Assembly (NCBI GenBank): GCA_021299385.1
Contig: JAJTGZ010000019.1
Location: 1-64,000, forward strand
Reading direction: 5' to 3'
Source: Phycisphaeraceae bacterium
Lineage (GTDB): Bacteria > Planctomycetota > Phycisphaerae > Phycisphaerales > UBA1924
Length of the DNA stretch: 64,000 bases
Shown: in pieces, positions 59,601 through 64,000 of the stretch
How the letters are laid out: every line of letters starts with the position of its first letter
Numbering within the stretch: the stretch's first letter is position 1
Position numbers and translations under genes: made by a program
Notes under the pieces: generated by a model
What the model saw: the letters and a program-made list of their open reading frames with translations, nothing else
Databases searched by the model: none
Told to the model about the DNA's origin: nothing

Positions 59601-60329
59601 CTTGCCCAGGTACTGCACGTGCTCGGCCATCTCAGCCGGGCCTGTCGCGCAGTTCAGCCCGAGGCTCATGATCGGGAAGGCGCGGAGCGCCGACGCCGCG
59701 GCCTCGATGCTGGTGCCCAGCAGCATCGTGCCGGTGGTTTCGATCGTTACGCTGACCATGATGGGCACATCTGCGGGCGTCTTGCCACGCTCGGCCAGGG
59801 CGGTCAGGATCGCGTTGACCGCACACTTGACCTGCAGCAGGTCCTGGCACGTCTCGACCAAGAAGGCATCGACTCCGCCGTCGAGCAGACCCCGCGCCTG
59901 CTCGGCATAGCTGGGCAGCATCTCCTCCCACACGGTGTTGCCCAGCGTGATGAGCTTGGTGCCCGGCCCCATGCTGCCCAGGACGAACCGGGGCTTGTCG
60001 ATGGTGCTGTGCTTGTCGCACGCCGCACGCGCGATCTCCGCGGCCATTTTGTTCAGTGAACGCGTCTGGTCGGAAAGATCAAACTCACCAAGCGTCAACT
60101 TGCTGGCGCCGAAGCTGTCCGTCTCGACACAATCCGCCCCGGCAACCAGGAAACTCTCGTGAATCTCCTGGATCACGTCTGGCCGCGTACGCACCAAAAT
60201 GTCCGTGCAGTTCTCGCACCCGCAATAGTCCTGCTCGACAGAGAGATGCCTGCTGAAAATGCTCGTGCCCATCGCCCCGTCCAGGACAAGCACGCGGCGT
60301 TGGGCATGGTCATAAAAACGACTGGGCAT
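56694..60329 (-). CDS. metH: Cobalamin-dependent methionine synthase
   Basis: 1211 residues from ATG 60329; an upstream start at 60356 is less likely since it would overlap the palindrome region. Transfers methyl from methyl-THF to homocysteine via B12. Domains: homocysteine/zinc (1-330, with GLNCATGP and GGCCGTTPEHI cysteines), pterin (about 360-640, GERMNASGSRKFKQLL, DVNVDYAGRD), cobalamin (cap, then DVHDIGKNLVDIIL with the ligand His near residue 770, and GMSGLLVKSVTVM), and the reactivation/SAM domain (ending RPAVVYGYYPCNSQGND, SFGYPACPD). Complete and of normal length. Lies after rpmE, separated by a terminator, and its leader holds a palindrome. Confidence 0.97.
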   Translation of the reverse strand: MPSRFYDHAQRRVLVLDGAMGTSIFSRHLSVEQDYCGCENCTDILVRTRPDVIQEIHESFLVAGADCVETDSFGASKLTLGEFDLSDQTRSLNKMAAEIARAACDKHSTIDKPRFVLGSMGPGTKLITLGNTVWEEMLPSYAEQARGLLDGGVDAFLVETCQDLLQVKCAVNAILTALAERGKTPADVPIMVSVTIETTGTMLLGTSIEAAASALRAFPIMSLGLNCATGPAEMAEHVQYLGKHWGAGGPGGKQLVSVVPNAGLPVLLNGRTEYPLGPQPFVEAMVRFVEQSGASLVGGCCGTTPEHIRLLAQAVGGREIGQRATTGGGAGPAVLLPAKEEPPAGVTSLYSPTDYRQDNSILIIGERMNASGSRKFKQLLEAEDWDGIVSLAREQVRHDSAHVLDVNVDYAGRDNARDMAEVVKRVVRQVDVPLMLDSTQLKTLEAGLRHAPGKCIINSANFEEGEHKFDEACRLARTYGAALVIGSIDEDKEASMARTAERKLAIAQRAYDRATTVHGIAPADLIFDPLVLPVSTGMASDRRSGLETVEGVRAIARALPGCQTTVGLSNVSFGLKNQARVVLNSAFLHELQEAGLTSAILHFSKILPKNKIPQEQWNAALDLIYDRRDASAGGTGLPAGMTDAGFDPLARFIDLFKDAATGEQVRRASKELTLEEKLQSHIVDGEKEGLAGTLTTAMEKYAPLEIINDHLLAGMKTVGELFGSGQMQLPFVLQSAEVMKMAVAHLQPFMEKSLGQSKGAIVLATVKGDVHDIGKNLVDIILSNNGYTVHNIGIKQPIADIARAWQQTGADAIGMSGLLVKSVTVMEENLHELNTLGINVPVLLGGAALTRHYCEGHLRGIYKGEVFYGKDAFEGLRTMDMIKAGATATLAQEINTRTSKRTAAEETIARSKADSAQRIEAFEAGKRSGTQTAEVAVVRSDVRQDVDVPKAPFWGSRVVADIDLDLVYPFINKVALYRGQWQFKQGTLSNEEFEDQIEETVGPIFARLKAQCKQERILRPAVVYGYYPCNSQGNDLVIYDPDDQRREIERFTFPRQSGRKRLCISDYFRDVDSGQRDVLGLHCVTVGKEASAAAQKLYQANAYSEYLYLHGIGVETAEALAEMWHKRMRQELGIANDDSPRLRDLFTQKYRGSRYSFGYPACPDMSDQDKLFRLLDPSRIGCELTENWQIDPEQSTSAIIVHHPEAKYFNV

Positions 60330-60358
60330 GCAAACTCCGAATCTTCTCTCCGACAATC

Positions 60359-60376
60359 TATCCGTTTATGCGGATA
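60359..60376 (-). promoter_or_regulatory. Palindrome upstream of metH, a possible operator
   Basis: TATCCG-TTTATG-CGGATA, a 6-bp inverted repeat with a 6-base spacer, 30-47 bp before the metH start. The length and position fit a dimeric helix-turn-helix regulator of the ArsR/SahR kind that controls methionine-cycle genes in other bacteria, but I have no sequence match to a known site. Confidence 0.4.
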
Positions 60377-60432
60377 TATGGTAACATCAATTCCGGGTCG
60401 GGGCAACCCGACCAAGAGCCGAATGATCGGCT

Positions 60433-60462
60433 AAAAAACAAGCCGGCTGCAAGCAGCCGGCT
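60433..60462 (-). terminator. Rho-independent terminator of rpmE
   Basis: On the minus strand a perfect 10-bp stem AGCCGGCTGC-TT-GCAGCCGGCT is followed by TGTTTTTTAG. It lies 46 bp past the rpmE stop. A further small hairpin (GCACGGTT...AACCGTGC, about 60483-60500) sits just before it. Confidence 0.92.
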
Positions 60463-60507
60463 GTGTGAAGATTCACTGTTGGGCACGGTTCCAACCGTGC
60501 GGCAGAC

Positions 60508-60786
60508 TTACCCATTCTCAGCCACGGCCCCGGCGGCCCCATCCTTCTTCGCCCCGGCCTTGCCCGCGTCCTTGCCCGCAAAGTAGTTCCCCTGGAACTT
60601 CTTCTGGAACCGCTCGATACGCCCGGCTGAGTCTACAAGCACGTTCTTACCCGTGAAAAATGGGTGCGAGCCTGACCAGACCTCGACGTGGATCTCCGGC
60701 ACCGTCGCCCCGACGGTCATCACGTGGACCCCGTTGTGGAAGACCTTGCAGTTGTTGTAATACTTCGGGTGCGTCTTGCCCTTCAT
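60508..60786 (-). CDS. rpmE: 50S ribosomal protein L31 (zinc-free form)
   Basis: 92 residues from ATG 60786, with GGAG upstream. Starts MKGKTHPKYYNNCKVFHNG; the central WSGSHPFFTGKNVLVDSAGR and IERFQKKFQGNYF are characteristic. The CxxC pair that binds zinc in the C+ form is absent (one cysteine only), so this is the C- paralog type, which in some bacteria replaces the zinc form under zinc limitation. Ala/Gly/Lys-rich C-terminal extension (KDAGKAGAKKDGAAGAVAEN). Followed by a strong terminator. Confidence 0.95.
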   Translation of the reverse strand: MKGKTHPKYYNNCKVFHNGVHVMTVGATVPEIHVEVWSGSHPFFTGKNVLVDSAGRIERFQKKFQGNYFAGKDAGKAGAKKDGAAGAVAENG

Positions 60787-60820
60787 AGCAGATCTCCGGC
60801 CAGCGGTGCGTGCCCCACGC

Positions 60821-62338
60821 TCAATTTTCGCAGGGCCGAGATGATAGCACACACCCCAAGCCCCATCCACCCCGCCACCCCCCGGCACCCCCCCCCCACC
60901 CCGCCCGGCCATCTTCCTGCATCTTGCGGGCCAGGACGAAGGCGAGTTCCATGCTCTGCTCGTAGTTGAGCCTCGGGTCGCAGAAGGTGGCGTAGTTTCG
61001 GCTCAGGTCCGCCTCGGTCAGGTTCCCGATCCCGCCGAGGCATTCCGTTACGTCCTGGCCGGTCAACTCGACGTGCACACCCCCCAGGTGTGTGCCTGCG
61101 GCCTTGCAGATATCCCAGGCGAGTTCGACTTCGCAAAGGACGTCGCCGACGCGCCGGGTTTTGATCCCTGAGGTGGTGGTCAGCCCGTTGCCGTGCATGG
61201 GGTCGCAGGCCCAAAGGACCGGCGAGCCGTGCTCGAGTGCGGCCCGGACCAGCGCGGGGAGGACCCCTTCGATCTTCTGCACGCCCATCCTGGGCACAAG
61301 CACCAGTCGCCCGGCCTCGCGTGCGGGGTTGAGCGCATCGATGAGTTCGACGAGTTCGCCGGGGGTTGTGCCCGGGCCGATCTTGACGCCGATGGGGTTG
61401 CGGATGCCGGCCGCGTAGTGCACGTGCGCGCCGTCGAGGCGCCGGGTGCGTTCGCCGAGCCAGGGCAGGTGGGTTGTCAGGTTCCACCACCCGGCCTTGC
61501 GGGGGACGGCGCGCGTCTGTGCCGCGTCGTACCAGAGGTTCAGCGCCTCGTGGCTGGTGAAGAAATCGACCCGGCTAAAGACCGAGAAATCCTTCTCCCC
61601 CGTCGCCCGCATGAACTCGATGCTCTCAGAGAGCCGCCCGAGCAGGGCCTGGTACTGCTGGCGCGTCTGCTCTGTCAGGCCCGCACGCCCGAGGAAGCCC
61701 AGGTCCCAATACTCCGGGTGGTGCACGTCGGCAAAGCCCGCGTCGATGAGCGAGCGGACAAAGTTCAGCGTCAAGCCCGCATGCTGATAGGCACGCACGA
61801 GCATCTCCGGGTCAGGCCGGCGGGCCTCGGCGGTGAAGGCGACGCCGTTGACAAGGTCGCCGAAGTAACTCGGCAGTGTGACTGTTTGCCCATCGACGAC
61901 GCGCGTCTCCGTCGCGCTGCTGCGCGGCTTGGCGTACTGCCCGGCAATACGCCCCACGCGGATCACCGGCTTGCGCCCCGCAAAGACCAGCACCAGCGAC
62001 ATCTGCAACAGAATCTTGAGTTTCCCGGTGATCGTCGCGGGGGTGCAGTCGGCCAGCGTCTCGGCACAGTCGCCACCCCAGAGCAGGAAGCGTTCGTTGC
62101 GCTGCGCCCCGGCGATCAACTGCCGAAGGTGCTCGACCTCGCCGGAGGCGACCAGCGGGGGGAGCTCGCCGAGTTTGCCCACGGCACGCTCGAGCGCGTT
62201 GGCATCGGGGTACGAAACGCTCTGGGCCGAGGGCTTCTCCCGCCAAGAGCAAGGGGTCCACCCCGGCGGCTCGGTGCCCGGCGTGGTTGTCGCGGGCGTG
62301 ATGTTGGGGGTGGGCGTGGGCATCTGCAAGGTCAGCAT
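60821..62338 (-). CDS. 3-deoxy-7-phosphoheptulonate synthase, class II
   Basis: 505 residues from ATG 62338 (an in-frame ATG at 62323 is possible). First step of the shikimate pathway: PEP plus erythrose 4-phosphate. The class II (plant-type) signatures are clear: WREKPSAQSVSYPD, LLWGGDCAET, PVIRVGRIAGQYAKPRS, SHEALNLWYDAAQ, GIRNPIGVKIGPG, WACDPMHGNG and GGVHVELTGQDVTECLGG. The metal cysteine in GGDCAE and the active-site His/Glu in HVELTG are present. An N-terminal Thr/Pro-rich extension and a glycine/tryptophan-rich tail after QEDGRAG are extra. It ends 34 bp before the rpmE start. Confidence 0.95.
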   Translation of the reverse strand: MLTLQMPTPTPNITPATTTPGTEPPGWTPCSWREKPSAQSVSYPDANALERAVGKLGELPPLVASGEVEHLRQLIAGAQRNERFLLWGGDCAETLADCTPATITGKLKILLQMSLVLVFAGRKPVIRVGRIAGQYAKPRSSATETRVVDGQTVTLPSYFGDLVNGVAFTAEARRPDPEMLVRAYQHAGLTLNFVRSLIDAGFADVHHPEYWDLGFLGRAGLTEQTRQQYQALLGRLSESIEFMRATGEKDFSVFSRVDFFTSHEALNLWYDAAQTRAVPRKAGWWNLTTHLPWLGERTRRLDGAHVHYAAGIRNPIGVKIGPGTTPGELVELIDALNPAREAGRLVLVPRMGVQKIEGVLPALVRAALEHGSPVLWACDPMHGNGLTTTSGIKTRRVGDVLCEVELAWDICKAAGTHLGGVHVELTGQDVTECLGGIGNLTEADLSRNYATFCDPRLNYEQSMELAFVLARKMQEDGRAGWGGGAGGWRGGWGLGCVLSSRPCEN

Positions 62339-62572
62339 ATCGACCTATTTGCCCCCGCCCTCGGCATGGCCGGGCCTTTCACCCTGCCCGCAGCTGGCTT
62401 GGGTGTGGCCGACGGGCACCCTTTGCGGGGGCCTTGGGCAGATTTTTCCCTCCCCCCCGGTGAAGCCAGCTTCGCTACCACCCGATGCAAACCCCGGCCA
62501 CATGGACCGCTTGGCAGAGGGCCTTGCACGCCGTGGCCGAGCAAATCGCCTTGACCAACCGGAGTTGTACCG
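62339..62572. other. Divergent spacer between DAHP synthase and the basic protein
   Basis: 234 bp without a clear gene, holding the start regions of the two divergent genes. A GGAG ribosome-binding site for the gene at 62573 lies at 62561-62564. I could not assign promoters or other structure. Confidence 0.6.
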
Positions 62573-63157
62573 ATGCCCAAGCCCCGCACCCGTCGCACCA
62601 GCACCCAGAAGACCAACAACAAGTCCACCAAGACTACGACCAAAAAGACACCCCCTAAGGCCCGAGCGATCAAGCCGAAGAAGGCCACCCCGGCCAAGGC
62701 GAAAGCCAAGTCCACCAAGCCCGCAAAAAAAGCAAACAAGACCAAGGCCAGCAAGGCCAAGGTGAGCAGGACGACGACGAGTCGGTCCAAGGTTGCACCA
62801 GCCGTGCCCTCGGCTGCGAGCACGGGGAAGACCTACTGGCTCAGGAACGACTCGGGCCTTTTGACCAGCACTTCACCGGCCAGCGCGCGTAACGCCACCA
62901 CCGGGGCGTTCTTGCTGACCAGCCGGCGTGGGCAGAGCAATATCAGCAAACTCGCCAGCCGGATGTCCGGTCCTGGGTTTGCGGGCAGGCCGGGCAACCG
63001 GGTCGGCATCGACCCGGGCACGCTCGATCGGCCGGGGCGGTTCAACCTCTTTTCCAACGTGTCGACACTCCACCCGGGCCAAGGGAACCCCGCCTATGCC
63101 GACAAGGTGCGCAATGGGTTCTTGACCATCGCGCACAGCAGCCGAAAGTCTGCATGA
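62573..63157 (+). CDS. Histone-tail-like basic protein of unknown function
   Basis: 194 residues, ATG with GGAG 8 bp upstream. The first about 80 residues are Lys/Thr/Ala/Pro (MPKPRTRRTSTQKTNNKSTK and later PKKATPAKAKAKSTKPAKKA), as in eukaryotic H1 tails and the basic nucleoid proteins of some bacteria. The remainder is a different domain, with GKTYWLRNDSGLLTSTSPAS, FLLTSRRGQSNISKLASRM and PGFAGRPGNRVGIDPGT. I recognise no family for it. Divergent from DAHP synthase. A nucleic-acid-binding role is inferred from the tail only. Confidence 0.7.
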   Translation: MPKPRTRRTSTQKTNNKSTKTTTKKTPPKARAIKPKKATPAKAKAKSTKPAKKANKTKASKAKVSRTTTSRSKVAPAVPSAASTGKTYWLRNDSGLLTSTSPASARNATTGAFLLTSRRGQSNISKLASRMSGPGFAGRPGNRVGIDPGTLDRPGRFNLFSNVSTLHPGQGNPAYADKVRNGFLTIAHSSRKSA

Positions 63158-63190
63158 AGACTGTTTCAGAAATCCAGGGGCTCAAAGCCC
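63157..63190. repeat. Fragment of the CTGTTTCAGAAATCC / AAGCCCGTG repeat
   Basis: CTGTTTCAGAAATCCAGGGGCTCAAAGCCCGTGCC (split here as two halves) resembles 40939-40979, where CTGTTTCAGAAATCC also precedes the GGGCTGGAAGCCCGTG hairpin. Fills the spacer before the polyprenyl synthase. Confidence 0.75.
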
Positions 63191-63274
63191 GTGCCACCGG
63201 GTGTTGAAACGATCTCTCAAGCACGGCGAATGCTCCCCCTGGGGCAGCCCCCCGCGTGCGCATACCCTTTGTTC

Positions 63275-64000
63275 ATGCCCCGGCTGCTGGACACACCCGA
63301 CGAACTCGCCCCCTTGCAGCGGGAGCTCGTCGGTGCCCTGGCCGGCGTCGCCGAGCGCATCAAAGAGGCCCTCGCCAGCGACATGCCGGCGGTGCAACGC
63401 CTCGTCGAGCACGTCGAGCAGTACCACGGCAAGATGATCCGCCCGACGCTGGTGATCCTCTCTGGGCTGGCCTGCCACCCGAGCGACGTGGCCAAGGGGC
63501 AGACTGCGGGCCTTGCCGGGCCCGCGCCGCTGTCGCCGCTGACACCCGCGCACACCACCATCGGCGCGGTCGTCGAGATGGTGCACCTGGCGACGCTGAT
63601 CCACGACGACGTCCTCGACGAGGCCGACGAACGCCGGCGGGCGCTGACTGTCAACCGCCTGACGGGCAACGAGGCCGCCGTCATGCTCGGCGATTACCTC
63701 TTCTCCTCCGCCTACCGCCTGTGCGGGCAGCTCGGCGATGCGCACGCGACCGTGCGCATCGGCCAGACGGGCATGACCCTCTGCGCCGGCGAGCTGCTGC
63801 AGCTGCACAACCGGGGGAACTTCTCGCTGGACCAGCGGACGTACTTTGAGCTCATCGACCGCAAGACAGCCAGCCTGATAGCCGTCAGTTGCGAGCTGGG
63901 CGCACGCGCCAGCGGTGCCGACGCCGAGGTGTACGCACGGATGGCCCGCTTTGGGAGCAAGCTGGGCACGGCGTTCCAGATTCAGGACGACCTGCTGGAC
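63275..64000 (+). CDS. Polyprenyl diphosphate synthase (partial, runs off the window)
   Basis: The first 242 codons from ATG 63275 are in the window; no stop is seen. Trans-isoprenyl diphosphate synthase: condenses isopentenyl diphosphate onto an allylic diphosphate to make quinone side chains or undecaprenyl-like chains. QYHGKMIRPTLVILSGLAC contains the diphosphate-binding Lys/Arg, LATLIHDDVLDEADERRR the first aspartate-rich motif, and GTAFQIQDDLLD, at the window edge, the second (first two Asp visible). The N-terminal length and the residues before the first Asp motif fit the long-chain (hepta/octaprenyl) group. Also contains an Ala/Gly-rich insert (about 75-90). Confidence 0.9.
   Translation, partial: MPRLLDTPDELAPLQRELVGALAGVAERIKEALASDMPAVQRLVEHVEQYHGKMIRPTLVILSGLACHPSDVAKGQTAGLAGPAPLSPLTPAHTTIGAVVEMVHLATLIHDDVLDEADERRRALTVNRLTGNEAAVMLGDYLFSSAYRLCGQLGDAHATVRIGQTGMTLCAGELLQLHNRGNFSLDQRTYFELIDRKTASLIAVSCELGARASGADAEVYARMARFGSKLGTAFQIQDDLLD

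Noticed and set aside
60330-60480. Cobalamin riboswitch in the metH leader
   Set aside because: No B12-box core element was seen and the leader is under 110 bases to the rpmE terminator, too short for the usual fold. A formal scan was not possible.
1-64000. tRNA or rRNA genes
   Set aside because: No GGTTCGAATCC-like T-loop with matching acceptor arms and no rRNA segment was found by eye in the intergenic regions. A tRNA scan would settle it.

Overview
The window is GC-rich (about 70% in typical coding stretches) chromosomal DNA that looks like a member of the Planctomycetota, most likely class Phycisphaerae. The evidence is indirect: several BatA/VWA membrane proteins next to very large coiled-coil membrane proteins, a Minf_1886-family gene, ResB/CcsA cytochrome c maturation, a prepilin-like protein with a C-terminal DGH motif, class II DAHP synthase, and frequent GTG/TTG starts. 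No tRNA, rRNA, CRISPR array, integrase or transposase was found.

Layout. 0.3-3.4 kb: class IV aminotransferase, cysteine-cluster protein, DUF2071 protein and a short asparaginase-like protein. 3.4-9.2 kb: nuoL-nuoM-nuoN, the proton-pumping end of complex I, without the other nuo genes. 9.3-11.5 kb: rsmA and a ketosynthase-fold protein that has lost its whole catalytic triad. 11.7-25.8 kb (minus strand): resB, ccsA, a Minf_1886 gene, then a BatA/VWA protein, a second VWA protein, a 1195-residue coiled-coil membrane protein and a small secreted coiled-coil protein. 26.1-32.4 kb: rlmE, a third BatA/VWA protein and a helicase-nuclease fusion. 32.7-35.0 kb: a lower-GC insert carrying a lipoprotein and a secreted transglutaminase-like protein, bounded by a perfect 91-bp duplication of the 3' end of nusB. 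35.0-38.2 kb: ribH-nusB and yidC. 38.3-50.1 kb: nadA, a prepilin-like protein, a glycosyltransferase, a queD-like gene, murJ, an M42-type peptidase beside an OmpA-domain remnant, and lipoproteins. 50.2-64 kb: kbl, a DUF456 protein, an HscA-like Hsp70, a lone solute-binding lipoprotein, metH, rpmE, class II DAHP synthase, a histone-tail-like basic protein and a polyprenyl diphosphate synthase that runs off the end.

The most unusual features lie between genes. Almost every gene boundary carries short dispersed repeats. The commonest (here R1, about 35 bp, ten copies including degenerate ones) folds as a 9-bp GC hairpin whose 3' half also fits a four-tetrad G-quadruplex. Most copies lie 0-37 bp past a stop codon, read in the gene's own direction. 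One copy sits in frame inside a BatA/VWA gene, and another repeat type encodes the end of nadA. These repeats, the nusB-flanked insert and the triad-less ketosynthase are the best candidates for undescribed biology.
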